Shown here in pieces: positions 8,801 through 17,457 of a DNA stretch of 64,000 bases; the stretch's first letter is position 1; every line of letters starts with the position of its first letter. Origin of the DNA: a virus; IMG/VR virus record IMGVR_UViG_3300041409_000066, positions 62,001 through 126,000 of that record; one strand, given 5' to 3'. Position numbers and translations under genes: made by a program. The notes under the pieces were generated by a model. It ran no database searches. It saw only the letters and a list, made by a program, of their open reading frames with translations, and had not been told where the DNA came from.

Positions 8801-9710
8801 CCGTGCTGTGCCGGGCCAGGGTGTCCCAGTCCATCCGGGGCCGGTAGTAGAGGCCGTCGCGGTACGCCTCGGTGCTCATGGCCCAGAGGTTGCGGAGCCC
8901 CTCCTGCGTCTCGGCCCAGAGGATCAGGTGGAAGTAGTCGTCCTTGAGCGACTTCTGAAAGGCGGTGTGTGCCTCCATCGCTGCCCGCCAGGCGTCCTCG
9001 TCTGGCGCGTCCACCATCGAGCCGGTGGACAACTTGTTGCCGTCGTCGTCGGTGTCGGCCTGCCACACCTTCTTGGTGAAGTCGCGCTGCTCGGGCTTCT
9101 TCTTGGGCCGGACGATCCGGTCCTCGCAGAAGTACGCCTCGATGCCGAAGATCGGCTTGATGCCCGCCTTCTCGGCGTACTTGGCGAGGTCGGGGTGACC
9201 GGCACACGTGCCGTGGTCGGTGATGCCGAGTGCCTGCTGACCGTCAGCAGTCACCTGCGCGACGATCTCCTCCATCTTCGACAAGCCGTCGAGCGGGCTG
9301 AACTCGCTGTGGGTGTGGAGGTGGACGAAGCCGGTCGTGGCGGCAACCGGCTCCGTCACCCCCGCGTCCTGGGTGACGCTGCCCAGGACAGACGCCAGAG
9401 TGGGGAAGGTGCCACTCGACAGAAGCCGGGGCGGCTGGGGCGGCACGTACACGCCCTGCACCTCGGTGCGCTGCTCCATGAACTCGTCAGCGGTGATGCC
9501 GTAGAACTCATCGCCCTCGCGGGGCGTCACCAGCGCCACAGCACCGGCAGCCGCTGCCTTCGTCCAGTAGTGCGGGCTGACCTGATACCACCACGAGGTG
9601 ACGAACCAGCGGATGCCGTCGTCGTCCTCGATCAGGCAGACAGGCGGGTAGGAGCGACCGTCGATGGTGACGGTCGCGTCAGTCGTGTCGTACGCCTCGA
9701 TGAGCCGCAT
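5850..9710 (-). CDS. dnaE: DNA polymerase III alpha subunit (DnaE type)
   Basis: 1286 aa. After an unusual N-terminal extension of about 125 residues comes the PHP domain (HLHTHSEFS at 130-138, then GITDHGT). The C-family palm shows LPDFDVDFP, with fingers and HhH regions following (GPKRSGL; YQEDVMAVV). A four-Cys insertion (C ... C ... CSRAC) sits before the C-terminal OB-like part. Bacterial-type DnaE polymerases occur in several large actinophages. ATG preceded by GGGGAC. It replicates the phage genome together with the DnaB, primase, loader and SSB-like proteins encoded upstream. Confidence 0.95.
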   Translation of the reverse strand: MRLIEAYDTTDATVTIDGRSYPPVCLIEDDDGIRWFVTSWWYQVSPHYWTKAAAAGAVALVTPREGDEFYGITADEFMEQRTEVQGVYVPPQPPRLLSSGTFPTLASVLGSVTQDAGVTEPVAATTGFVHLHTHSEFSPLDGLSKMEEIVAQVTADGQQALGITDHGTCAGHPDLAKYAEKAGIKPIFGIEAYFCEDRIVRPKKKPEQRDFTKKVWQADTDDDGNKLSTGSMVDAPDEDAWRAAMEAHTAFQKSLKDDYFHLILWAETQEGLRNLWAMSTEAYRDGLYYRPRMDWDTLARHSTGVIASTACLRGPLSVPLLKGDEVTARARLARLMGIFGDRLYLELHANQLPEQKTLNETLVRLGKEYAVPVVAVVDSHYPTEHDHDAHHTWIACQTNSDINDEGDLFAVNLDLFVQSEKQVRAALDYLDPQTVDEAVGNTCVIADRCTATIKGKSNTPTFSRTGGAERDVERLLDLCMSNWERKTTGKRESQEVYMARFEREMGLLIPKEFCGYFLMVADYCKAAKEGRIDGHASGKLTGRPILVGPGRGSGGGSLVAYLADIVEIDAVDADLLFERFLTEDRIALPDFDVDFPASKKADLLSYVRERWGEDHVVTVGSILRLQNKGIVKDLGRAMASTLPEGAYVDLAQVAKIIDEAEAGTAGLGVEWEDLWHQEGERLDPYRQKYPDLFGMADRLVGRVKTYGKHAAGVVISTEEPLTDLLPLRGIEGEQMVTQFDKDVLEEALGLVKFDLLTLRTLDTIQMCVDLIRDQRGIEVNVYDWKDEYHDPQVWDEVSAAHTLGIFQIETTPGTQLTKKMQPRSVAELADMITLVRPGPKRSGLTDAYLRRRNGEEEVSFPDARLEKVLAKTYGTILYQEDVMAVVMVLAGYTGTEADKVRKILGKKQVEKIAAEGEKFIAQAAERGMDAVAAGALWAQMAEFAKYSFNRAHAFAYAILGYWCAWLKFHYPVQFLTAALSSVDKDRIPDFIKEARRMGYAVQPPDINESKVGFVGSPLAVRYGLDSLKGIAGAAQHIMDAQPFTSFEDFMTRLVEPKGSKVNLGHVAILSRIGAFDSLVPNRRGLEALVLAKKDGTDTQCVDKDTSFVGPNGLPCHFDWASEPPPLGRTGKPLKAKPIPKKCSRACRQYRPTQTVTIDKIEPYNEEAIREIEHELLGVYLTSTPFDRLPERERDICFQQLEALLDERSPNNIYLIAAIVSSVRARPDRNGNKMAFASLTTEMTDIDCVVFSKTWARYNPEMKPGTLALVEVEKTPRGYTLVSFMAY

Positions 9711-9739
9711 GGTGTCCCCGGAGATAGAGATGGGTCGGC

Positions 9740-9775
9740 GCCCCTCCTGACGCCGTGCTAGACGCCAGGAGGGGC
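9740..9775 (-). terminator. Hairpin between SSB-like gene and dnaE
   Basis: Perfect 10-bp stem (GCCCCTCCTG / CAGGAGGGGC) with a 16-base loop. It lies between the SSB-like stop (9789) and the dnaE start (9710). There is no T tract, so it may attenuate or stabilise the mRNA rather than fully terminate it. Confidence 0.55.
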
Positions 9776-9788
9776 TGCCGAAGTGGAA

Positions 9789-10829
9789 CTAGCCGAAGTC
9801 CTTCGGACCACTGCTGGCCGGTGCAGCAGCACCCGCGCTGGCGGTCGCGGGCTCGCTGGCCGGAGTGCCGGTAGACGGCACGTGGGAACGCACGCGGTCA
9901 CGCATCGCGGCGAGAGCGTCACCAGACACCTCGGGGGTGCTGGCTGCCTGCTGCTGCTCGACCGGAGCGCCCTGCGGTGCGTCACCGCTGGCTGCCGGGG
10001 TGCCGCCAGCCTGCGCGGGCGCCGCCTTGCTCGGGTCGAAGAAGCGGGCGAAGTAGTCGTCGGACGCACGGTCCGCGATGATCGCCTTGAGGTTGAGGTT
10101 CTGCTGCTCGATGGACTCCTCGTACTGCTTCCACCGCTCGGTGCCGGGGGCGATGCCCTCGATCACGTCCATCGGCATGATGTCGTAGTCGGTGTCCTTG
10201 CCGAGGCCACGGCGGCGCACGATGTAGTCGCGGTCGCAGACGGTCCCGTAGATGCCGAAGATCCCCTGCAACCCGCCGAAGAAGTTCTTCATCGCCATGT
10301 TGACGACGATGATCCGGCGCTCCTTGATCGTGTTGCCCGTCTCCTTGCCCTCGGCGTCCCGCTCGGCCACCTCACGGATGGCGTCCTTGAAGCCGAGGCG
10401 CTTGCCGCGCATCTCCGGGCCACCCATCGCCTCGGAGCCGTCACCGAAGACCTCCTCGCGGAGGCAGGCCAGCGCCCAGACACGGACGGTCGGCTTGAGC
10501 GGGTTCCCCCACTTGTCGGTGATCTCCGTGTGGTCGCACGGGTAGCAGTCCTTGTAGTAGCCACCGAACCCAGCGTCGTAGCGGCAGGTGGCGGGCATCG
10601 ACACCGGCCACTTGCCGGTGTAGCCCTGCGGGGCGCCCTTGGTCGGCACACCTGCGTGCTGCTTGACGAAGACCCAGCCAGGAGAGTCGGTCAACATCCG
10701 CAGGTAGCAGGTGTCACCGTCCTTCTCCAAGTTGAAGAACTCGACCTTGGCGAACTTGCCGCCCAGTGACTTGCTTGCTTCCTCGGCGGCTTCGCCACCC
10801 ATTCCGAAGTTGAACTCGGGCTGTGTCAT
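9789..10829 (-). CDS. Putative ssDNA-binding protein (gp32-like)
   Basis: 346 aa; ATG at 10829 in an ATGA overlap. The N-terminal two thirds are globular, with a possible zinc site: C82, C95 and C98 (KDCYPCDH) and perhaps H58, similar in kind to T4 gp32. The last 80 residues are Ala/Pro/Gly/Ser-rich and disordered, ending SSGPKDFG, the architecture of phage SSBs whose tails recruit replication proteins. The adjacent dnaE and recA genes support this role. The fold assignment is inferred; no catalytic motif is present. Confidence 0.65.
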   Translation of the reverse strand: MTQPEFNFGMGGEAAEEASKSLGGKFAKVEFFNLEKDGDTCYLRMLTDSPGWVFVKQHAGVPTKGAPQGYTGKWPVSMPATCRYDAGFGGYYKDCYPCDHTEITDKWGNPLKPTVRVWALACLREEVFGDGSEAMGGPEMRGKRLGFKDAIREVAERDAEGKETGNTIKERRIIVVNMAMKNFFGGLQGIFGIYGTVCDRDYIVRRRGLGKDTDYDIMPMDVIEGIAPGTERWKQYEESIEQQNLNLKAIIADRASDDYFARFFDPSKAAPAQAGGTPAASGDAPQGAPVEQQQAASTPEVSGDALAAMRDRVRSHVPSTGTPASEPATASAGAAAPASSGPKDFG

Positions 10830-11806
10830 GAAACTTCTCTCTGTGTGATCTGTGCGGGCTGTGGGTTCTGTTCGTCTATCAGTTTCAGCAGTGCGGTTGC
10901 CGCAGATCTTGCAACATCCACGGTGGGTTCTTGCTTGTCGTTCAGGAAGACGACGTACTGGTTGCCGACCGAGCCGACGATGTACGGGTGCGCCATGCGC
11001 CCGACACTGCCGACAGCCAGCCTGATGACCTCCTGACGATCTGCGATCTCCCGGATGAGCAGTGCTTGCCACCGGGCCATGCGCTCTGATGCCTCGCCTA
11101 GGCGGGACTTCCAGAGGAAGTACGAGTAGGGCCAGATGACCGTCTCATCGGGGTCCGACAGTTTCTCGTCCGGGGCACCTTGGTCGATGGCGGCTTGATC
11201 GTCAACACCCTCGTTCGGCGTGTCGGGGATGAACTTGTAGTCCTCCTCGATCACTTCCTTCGCGGTGGTGTAGTCGCCCGCCATCGTGCGGCGGCGGGCC
11301 TCGGCAGCAGCCTTGGCCTTGAGCCGGTCCTGCACGTAGATGTCGTCCAAGAACGGCTCACCGGGAGGGGCCAGGTCGTACGCCCGACGCACCGCTGCGT
11401 TGACCAACTGCTTCAACACGTAGGTCAGGTAGACCGACGACTGGCCGTCGAGAGCCTGGTACGCCTCGCGCAACTCCTTCCGGGTCGCTTTCCAGTGGAC
11501 GCCAAGGGTTCTGTAGTAGCCGTTCACGTCCCAGCACCACTCGGGCAGGATCGCCAAGGCCGTGCTGGTGGAGCACTCGATAGGCCCACGCCCGACCTTG
11601 AAGGGCTCGTCCAGACGACGCAGGCGCTCCGCTTCGCGGGCACGCTGCTCGGCCTCGCGGTCGAGTGCGCCTGGCTCTTGATCCCACCACGGCTTGGAGT
11701 GGTTGACGATGGAGCCAGCAGTCGAGGAACTGTTGTCCCAACGACGCTGAAAGTCCTCGAAGATCTCCCCCAGGGGGATGTCATCGCGGAACGTGCCGTC
11801 CTGCAC
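10826..11806 (-). CDS. J-domain-like protein without HPD motif
   Basis: 326 aa; GTG at 11806 follows the stop of a 45-aa gene (TAGGTG). Residues about 93-145 read DVNGYYRTLGV ... RKELREAYQAL ... VRRAYDL, the helix pattern of a DnaJ J-domain. The HPD tripeptide that activates Hsp70 is absent (LDGQ at that place). The region before it is Arg/Glu-rich coiled-coil-like and the C-terminal half is of unknown fold. Genes on both sides belong to replication, so it may be a replisome assembly factor. The J-like call is from sequence pattern only. Confidence 0.75.
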   Translation of the reverse strand: MQDGTFRDDIPLGEIFEDFQRRWDNSSSTAGSIVNHSKPWWDQEPGALDREAEQRAREAERLRRLDEPFKVGRGPIECSTSTALAILPEWCWDVNGYYRTLGVHWKATRKELREAYQALDGQSSVYLTYVLKQLVNAAVRRAYDLAPPGEPFLDDIYVQDRLKAKAAAEARRRTMAGDYTTAKEVIEEDYKFIPDTPNEGVDDQAAIDQGAPDEKLSDPDETVIWPYSYFLWKSRLGEASERMARWQALLIREIADRQEVIRLAVGSVGRMAHPYIVGSVGNQYVVFLNDKQEPTVDVARSAATALLKLIDEQNPQPAQITQREVS

Positions 11807-11944
11807 CTACTTCTCCTCGTCGGCCTGCTGGTTCTCCTGCTTCAACGCCTGCTCATCTTCGGCAGACCAGTCCTTCGCCGCCGTCTTGGAGTTGTCGTCC
11901 TTCTCCGGCAGCACCTCGCCCGTTCCGAACTTGGTGATCCCCAC
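11807..11944 (-). CDS. Small acidic protein, 45 aa
   Basis: GTG at 11944 overlaps the primase stop (TAGTG) and its TAG abuts the next GTG, so it exactly fills the gap between two genes. The product begins VGITKFGTGE and ends in an acidic, Gln-rich helix (ENQQADEEK). Placement and couplings make it a credible gene despite its size. Function unknown. Confidence 0.65.
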   Translation of the reverse strand: MGITKFGTGEVLPEKDDNSKTAAKDWSAEDEQALKQENQQADEEK

Positions 11945-13035
11945 TACACGCTCACCTCCTCAAACACACGTAGTTGTCGCGGTCGGTTCCAGACCGAGTA
12001 CGGTACGGCGTTCTCGATGAGTTCGGCAGCCTTCTCGGTGGACAGGTTGGCGGGATCCCCGGCGTACGGAGACTCCACGACCTCGACCGGCACGAAGGGC
12101 GCCAGCCGGTCACCCAGCCCGTCTGCGACCTTCTTGGTCCTGCCGGACACGCTCGTCTCCCACGTGCCCTCTGTGGCGTTCCAGCCCGCGTCGTCGTTGT
12201 CCATCCACAGGACGATGCGCTCGTACTTGCAGAGCAACTTCACCTGCCGGTCGGTGACCGAGGCGCCGAAGGTGCCGACGAAGTTCGGGATCACGAGGTG
12301 GTGCTTGAGCACACTCATGCTGGACTCGACCACCACGCCGACCCGCTGCTTCGGGTCGTAGTTGAACAGCGTCGTGTCCTTCGGGAAGTCCGGGCTCGAC
12401 AGGTACTTGGGAGTGCCGTCGTCGGCCAGGCGCCGTGACTGCCAGCCGACCAACTTGCCCTGCCAGAAGTGCGGCACGATGATCCGCTCGGAGATCTTGG
12501 TGTCGCTGACCGGGTAGTCGGGCGCGTAGCCGACCCGGAACTTGACCAGCACCTCCTCGGGGATGCCACGCCCCTCGGGCTCGGGGTCGAACAGCCAGGG
12601 GTGCAGCAGCATCCACGGGGCCAGGATCCGCTCGTCGTACGACGGGATCGGCGGACGGCGGTCGCCCCGCTTCTCGTACAGCGCGTCGAAGTAGTTGAGC
12701 AGGTCGTGCAGGTCCATGACGTTGCCGTCGAGCCCTGTCGCCTTGCCCAGCCAGCCACGGGCCTCCTTGTGGTCGCAGTGGCGGACCGTCTGGATGAACC
12801 AGAGCAGGCCACCACCAGCGCCGCAGCCGAGGCACTTGTAGGTCAACTTCGACCAGTTGAGCGAGGCGGTCGGGTTGCGGTCCTGATCGGAGTGACTGGC
12901 CCACGGCACGAGGCAGCCGTGGATCAACTCGTCGTCGCGCTCGCGCACCCTGGTCACCCCGAACTCCGACAGCAGGGAGCGACAGAGCGCCTCCTTCTGG
13001 GAGTCCGGGAGTGAGCCCGCCTCGAAGCCAGCCAC
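11944..13035 (-). CDS. dnaG: DnaG-like primase (zinc finger plus TOPRIM)
   Basis: 363 aa, shorter than bacterial DnaG (about 600). An N-terminal CHC2-like zinc finger is visible: C41, H48, C68, C71 (YKCLGCGAGG). A TOPRIM domain follows, with VVVESSMSVL (catalytic Glu) and LWMDNDDAG (D-x-D). There is no room for the helicase-binding C-terminal domain of DnaG. GTG at 13035 in a TAGTG overlap; the longer frame to 13218 is not used. It makes RNA primers on the lagging strand, with the DnaB-like helicase and loader encoded upstream in the same operon. Confidence 0.88.
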   Translation of the reverse strand: MAGFEAGSLPDSQKEALCRSLLSEFGVTRVRERDDELIHGCLVPWASHSDQDRNPTASLNWSKLTYKCLGCGAGGGLLWFIQTVRHCDHKEARGWLGKATGLDGNVMDLHDLLNYFDALYEKRGDRRPPIPSYDERILAPWMLLHPWLFDPEPEGRGIPEEVLVKFRVGYAPDYPVSDTKISERIIVPHFWQGKLVGWQSRRLADDGTPKYLSSPDFPKDTTLFNYDPKQRVGVVVESSMSVLKHHLVIPNFVGTFGASVTDRQVKLLCKYERIVLWMDNDDAGWNATEGTWETSVSGRTKKVADGLGDRLAPFVPVEVVESPYAGDPANLSTEKAAELIENAVPYSVWNRPRQLRVFEEVSV

Positions 13036-13535
13036 TACGAGAACTCGTCGTACTTCTCGCGGTTGTACGACTGCCACGGCTCGAACAAGCCGCCAGGGTA
13101 GAAGCCCCACTCCTGCTTCTTCGCACCGGCCCAGACCAGCGTGATCGTGCCCGGCTTGAGGGTCGTAATCATGTGGGCGACGTTGCGCGAGGTGCGGTGG
13201 ATCGACCCCCGCTTCCACGTGCGGGCGCTGATCTCCTCACGACCCAGCAGGTGCTTGCCGATCTTGCAGTCACACGTCGGCCAGACCTGCTCGGTGTAGC
13301 CGCCGCGCACGATGAGCGACTTGAACGAGAACGGGTGATCGTGCGGGTCACGGTCCTCGTCCGGCATGTAGATGAAGTGCAGGTAGAGCGCGAACCAGGG
13401 CGTCTGCAAGATGCGCAGCCGACGCAGGTAGACCCGCTTGATGTCGCGGGCGTCCGGGATGTCGGCCCACTTCATGAAGTTCCAGCGCGTGCCGCCGATG
13501 TACGGGTACTTCACCGGCACGTAGGGGGCGGTCAC
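13035..13535 (-). CDS. Cupin-like protein, 166 aa
   Basis: GTG at 13535 in a GTGA overlap with the RNR stop. A cupin-type beta-barrel signature is visible: DPHDHPFSFKSLI with two metal-ligand His, then G-x5-H (RGSIHRTS) and HMITTLKPGTITLV. A Cys pair (CDC) occurs in the loop. Cupins range from dioxygenases to isomerases and sugar epimerases, so no reaction can be assigned. Its position directly after the ribonucleotide reductase suggests a link to nucleotide or DNA-modification chemistry, but this is speculative. Confidence 0.75.
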   Translation of the reverse strand: MTAPYVPVKYPYIGGTRWNFMKWADIPDARDIKRVYLRRLRILQTPWFALYLHFIYMPDEDRDPHDHPFSFKSLIVRGGYTEQVWPTCDCKIGKHLLGREEISARTWKRGSIHRTSRNVAHMITTLKPGTITLVWAGAKKQEWGFYPGGLFEPWQSYNREKYDEFS

Positions 13536-16153
13536 TCGCAGCCCTCCCACTCACCGCAGCCACCAAGGCGCATGTCGCAGTGGGCGCAGCCCGACTCCAC
13601 GATGACCGAGGCCAGGTTGCATCGGGGGCACGTCCGCTCGGGGTCAGCGCCCGGCAGGGTGGCTCCCTGGGTGATGGTGACCGTCTCGGTCAGGGTGACC
13701 GTCTCCGGGGCCGTGGCGCCCTGGTAGCGCCGCTTGAGCAACTTCGCGATGCCGTCCGCGACGGAGCGGACGCGGTGCGGGCCGAAGCCGGTGACGGTCT
13801 GCCCACCGATGCCGTCCAACTGCTCGATGACCTCGGCCACGTCCACCCCGGCGCGCAGAGCCAGCGAGATGGACCGACCCAGCGCCTCCACGTCGGCGTT
13901 CTTGTCGTTGCCCGCCTTGCCCAACTGGATGCGCAGGTCGAACGGGCGACCGGGGTGCTCGTCCAACTCGGTGACGGTGACCTGCACCTTGCCGAACGGC
14001 GTGTTGACCGGGAAGACCTTGGCCGTCAGGCCGGTGTCGCTGGCGTACTGCGGGATGGACATGGGCCGGATGACCGGCCAGACCTCCTCGGTGATCTGCA
14101 CCGGGGCGTCGTCCTCGATCTCCTTCTTGCCGGTGGAGAGCACCTCGTACTCGCGGCTGCCCTGCCGGTAGATCGTGATGCCCTTGCAGCCCAGGTCGTA
14201 GGCGAGCCGGTAGGCCGCGCTCACGTCCTCGACGGTCGCCTCGTTCGGCATGTTGATCGTCTTGGAGATGCTGTTGTCCACGAACCGCTGCAAGACGGCC
14301 TGGGTGCGGACGTGCTCCTCCCAGGTCACGTCCCCGGCGACCACGAAGACGCGCTGGATCTCCTCGGGCACCTCGTGGATGCCCTGGCACGAGCCCTTGT
14401 TGTCCTGCACCAGCGCGACGATGGCCTCGATCTGCTCGTCGTTCTTGCCCGCTCGCCGGAGCGCCTCTGCGAACAGCGGCGAGGCGTAGGGCAGGACGAC
14501 GTTGCCCCCGGCCTCGACCACCTGCCGGAAGTAGACCAGGGCGAACAGCGGCTCGCAGCCGGAGCCCTCCAAGGCCGCGACGTTGCTGATGGTGCCGGTC
14601 GGCGCGAAGGTGAACTGGCACGAGTTGCGGATGCCGTGGGCCATGATGCCGTCCTGCACGACCTGCCAGTTGACCGCCGGGCGTCCCCAGTCCTGGGGGC
14701 CATCGACCAGCGGGACCGGAGCGGTCCACCGCTCGTGGACGAGCCCGTCCAGACCGATCAGCGGCTCGTTGTCGTGGAAGTCGTAGATGGAGCCCTTGAA
14801 CCACTCGAAGGTGCCCCGCTGCTCGGCCCGGTCGATGCTGGCGAGCATGGTGTGGAAGCGAGCGAACTCGGTGACCTTGCTGGCGAACAGCAGCCCCTCC
14901 TCGCTGCCGTAGCGGATGCCCAACTTGAGCATCGCGTCAGCGAGCCCCATGCCGCCGAGGCCGATGCGACGGCCACCCTGGGCAGCGATCTCCAACTCGG
15001 GGACGGCAGGGACGTACTGGTTGGCGTCCACCACGTCATCGAGGAACTGGGTGGAGAGCGTCACCACGTCAGCGAAGCGGTCCCAGTCGAAGCCGCCGTC
15101 CCAGTCCGCGAAGTTGGCGAGGTTGATCGAGCCGAGGCAGCAGTTCTCGTACGGGCCGAGCCACTGCTCGCCGCACGGGTTGGTCGCCTTGAGCACGTAC
15201 TGCTGCGGGCACGGGTTGGTGCGGTTGGCGGCGTCGATGAACAGGTTGCCGGGGTCACCGATCACCCAGGCGTTCTGCGCGATCTTGTCCCACAGGTCGC
15301 GAGCCCGGATGGTGCGGGTGACGCGGTAGTCCACCGGGTCGTCGGTGGGGCCGGTCGGATACCAGCGCAGGTCGAAGTCGGCGTCCTTGGACACGGCGTC
15401 CATGAACTCGTCGGTGAGGGCGATGGAGATGTTGAAGTTGGCGATCTCGCCCTCGATGGTCTTGCTCTCGATGAACGCCTCGATGTCGGGGTGCCAGACC
15501 GGCAGCACGCCCATGTTGGCGCCTCGGCGGGAGCCGCCCTGGGCGATGACCCCGAAGGCGGCGTCGTACGCCTTGAGGAAGCCGATGGGGCCGCTGGCCT
15601 GGCCCATCGAGCGGTTGACGATGCTCTTGGACGGGCGCAGGTCACCGAAGGAGAAGCCGTTGCCGCCGCCCGTCTGCTGGATGAGCGCGGCGACCTTCAT
15701 CGTCTCGAAGATCGAGCCACGGCCCGTCGCCAGGTCGTCGTCAATCGGCAGCACGAAGCAGGCAGCCAACTGGCCGAGCGGAGTGCCCGCGCCGGTCCAC
15801 GTCGGGCTGTTCGGCAGGAAGTCCCAGGACGCGATGAGGTCGTAGTAGCGGTCAGCCTGCTTGGTCGCCGCCGACACGTCGAGCACGTCGTGGAACTCGA
15901 TGTCCGAGCCGCCCTTGCGCGACAGGTAGAAGTGCTGACGCATCGCGGTCTTCCACGGGAACTCCTCGCTGGTGCTGATGGCCGTCCCGGTCCGCTCGTC
16001 GCCGTACAGCGCGTTGACCGAGGCGACGTTCCACGCCACCCGCGACACGACCTGCTCGGGAGCCTCGGAGGGCTTGCCGTCCGAGTCCTTGCGCGGGTAG
16101 CGCATGTCGAAGATCTTGCGGCTGTTGTCGGTGAAGACGGGGGTCTGCTTCAT
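13532..16153 (-). CDS. nrdJ: Adenosylcobalamin-dependent (class II) ribonucleotide reductase
   Basis: 873 aa. Family signatures: [12 protein letters not shown], then [32 protein letters not shown] with the active-site Cys, and [14 protein letters not shown]. The C terminus carries a zinc-ribbon-like CPRC ... CAHCD followed by GCGEWEGCE, whose Cys residues would regenerate the active site. It reduces ribonucleotides to deoxyribonucleotides with B12 cofactor and oxygen-independently. No small subunit gene is adjacent, consistent with class II. ATG in an ATGA overlap with dnaB. It works with ThyX and the MazG-like protein encoded near 22 kb. Confidence 0.95.
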   Translation of the reverse strand: MKQTPVFTDNSRKIFDMRYPRKDSDGKPSEAPEQVVSRVAWNVASVNALYGDERTGTAISTSEEFPWKTAMRQHFYLSRKGGSDIEFHDVLDVSAATKQADRYYDLIASWDFLPNSPTWTGAGTPLGQLAACFVLPIDDDLATGRGSIFETMKVAALIQQTGGGNGFSFGDLRPSKSIVNRSMGQASGPIGFLKAYDAAFGVIAQGGSRRGANMGVLPVWHPDIEAFIESKTIEGEIANFNISIALTDEFMDAVSKDADFDLRWYPTGPTDDPVDYRVTRTIRARDLWDKIAQNAWVIGDPGNLFIDAANRTNPCPQQYVLKATNPCGEQWLGPYENCCLGSINLANFADWDGGFDWDRFADVVTLSTQFLDDVVDANQYVPAVPELEIAAQGGRRIGLGGMGLADAMLKLGIRYGSEEGLLFASKVTEFARFHTMLASIDRAEQRGTFEWFKGSIYDFHDNEPLIGLDGLVHERWTAPVPLVDGPQDWGRPAVNWQVVQDGIMAHGIRNSCQFTFAPTGTISNVAALEGSGCEPLFALVYFRQVVEAGGNVVLPYASPLFAEALRRAGKNDEQIEAIVALVQDNKGSCQGIHEVPEEIQRVFVVAGDVTWEEHVRTQAVLQRFVDNSISKTINMPNEATVEDVSAAYRLAYDLGCKGITIYRQGSREYEVLSTGKKEIEDDAPVQITEEVWPVIRPMSIPQYASDTGLTAKVFPVNTPFGKVQVTVTELDEHPGRPFDLRIQLGKAGNDKNADVEALGRSISLALRAGVDVAEVIEQLDGIGGQTVTGFGPHRVRSVADGIAKLLKRRYQGATAPETVTLTETVTITQGATLPGADPERTCPRCNLASVIVESGCAHCDMRLGGCGEWEGCE

Positions 16154-17457
16154 GAGGCGAGGTCCAGTTCAGAGAGGGTGGTGATCTGACCGTCAGCGAT
16201 GTCCCAGTAGATGAGCCACGCCTTCGTTTCTTCACGGCGAGCCGCAAGGATCTGCAACTGCGCCTGGTTCTGGTGTCGCTGCTCGGAGGACTGGTAGAGC
16301 CCGAGCACCCAGTCAGCGGTGCGCTCGACCTCGGAGCCCTCGGCCATGTGGTACATCTCCAAGCGCCCGGCCTTCTCGGCAGCCTTGACGCCCTCGCGGT
16401 TGATCTGGTGGGCCAGCAGGCACGACATGTGCTGGCGACCCGTGGAGATCATCGTCTTGAGGTCGTGGCTCATCTGGCGCATCTGCTCGGGACGGCTGGC
16501 CCGCTCGTCGGCGGGCTCCACGAAGGTCAACTGGTCGATGAGCAGCGACTCGGCACCGAGCATCTGGGCCTGCCGCACCAGGGCGGGCATCGTGCGACGG
16601 CCCGGCTCGGGCTTGAGCACGTGCAACTTGCCCTTCATCTGCGGGATGCGCTCGTTGATGAACTCCTTGACCCGGAAGACCTCGGACTCGGTGCAGAGGC
16701 CGCGCTGGTAGCGACGGGCGTTGACCTGCACGGCCAGGCAGGCGATGCGGTCCATCGTCATCTCGACGCTGTTCTCCAAGGTGAACAACACGGCCTCACG
16801 GTCGCGGTCCCACTCACGCAGGGCGCACAGGTCGAGCAGGTAGGACTTGCCGGTCTTCGGGCCAGCAGCGACGACACACAACTCGCCGGGGTGGACGCCG
16901 TACATGTGCTGGTCCACCGGCTCGAAGCCGATGCCGAAGGTCAGCCCCTGGGTGACGTGGCCGGTGGCTGCACGGATCTCGTAGCGCGAGAGCGACTCCA
17001 CGATGCCCTGGGCGCCCGTCGTACGGGACGCCGTGCTCTGCATGTCCAGCGAGAGCGAGAACAGCGTGTCGGCGGTCTTGGCGAGCGTCTCGACCCGGCT
17101 GGCGGGGTCGGCCTTCGCCATGTCGGCAGCGGCTTCGCGCTGGAAGGTGTTGTAGCGCAGGTGGATGTAGGTGCTCTTGAGCGAGTCGATGGCGTACTCG
17201 ATGGAGTCCGTCTCGGTGCCGTCACCGAGGCTGACCTCGGCGTCCTCGATCACGTCCTTCCACATGTCCATGATCGCGTCCTGGCTCGGAGCCAGCAGCC
17301 GACCCGACTTGAAGAAGTAATCGACGCACCAGGCCACGACCGGGCGCATCTCCTCGGTCGGGATGCACCGCTCGTCCAGCCCCTCGCGAGCGAGCACCTC
17401 AAGGGCGTCTACGTCCGAGAGGTTGGCGTAGAGCACGTCCTCTGCGTGGTTGCTCAT
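16150..17457 (-). CDS. dnaB: DnaB-like replicative helicase
   Basis: 435 aa. A helical N-terminal domain (residues 1-150) precedes a RecA-fold ATPase: Walker A GPKTGKS at 199-205, FTLENSVEM, Walker B SLLIDQLTF, then LLAHQINREG and the C-terminal ADWVLGLY. This is the DnaB/gp41-type layout. It unwinds DNA ahead of the polymerase and binds primase. Start ATG overlaps the loader stop; its own stop overlaps the nrdJ start (ATGA). Confidence 0.9.
   Translation of the reverse strand: MSNHAEDVLYANLSDVDALEVLAREGLDERCIPTEEMRPVVAWCVDYFFKSGRLLAPSQDAIMDMWKDVIEDAEVSLGDGTETDSIEYAIDSLKSTYIHLRYNTFQREAAADMAKADPASRVETLAKTADTLFSLSLDMQSTASRTTGAQGIVESLSRYEIRAATGHVTQGLTFGIGFEPVDQHMYGVHPGELCVVAAGPKTGKSYLLDLCALREWDRDREAVLFTLENSVEMTMDRIACLAVQVNARRYQRGLCTESEVFRVKEFINERIPQMKGKLHVLKPEPGRRTMPALVRQAQMLGAESLLIDQLTFVEPADERASRPEQMRQMSHDLKTMISTGRQHMSCLLAHQINREGVKAAEKAGRLEMYHMAEGSEVERTADWVLGLYQSSEQRHQNQAQLQILAARREETKAWLIYWDIADGQITTLSELDLAS

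Noticed and set aside
6804-9761. Plus-strand ORF of 985 codons opposite dnaE
   Set aside because: High GC content gives long antisense frames. Composition is His/Leu/Val/Gly-rich without motifs, while the minus strand encodes a complete DnaE with all catalytic motifs.
13580-16189. Plus-strand ORF of 869 codons opposite nrdJ
   Set aside because: Shadow frame: the minus strand has an intact class II RNR with NPCGE and C-terminal Cys motifs.
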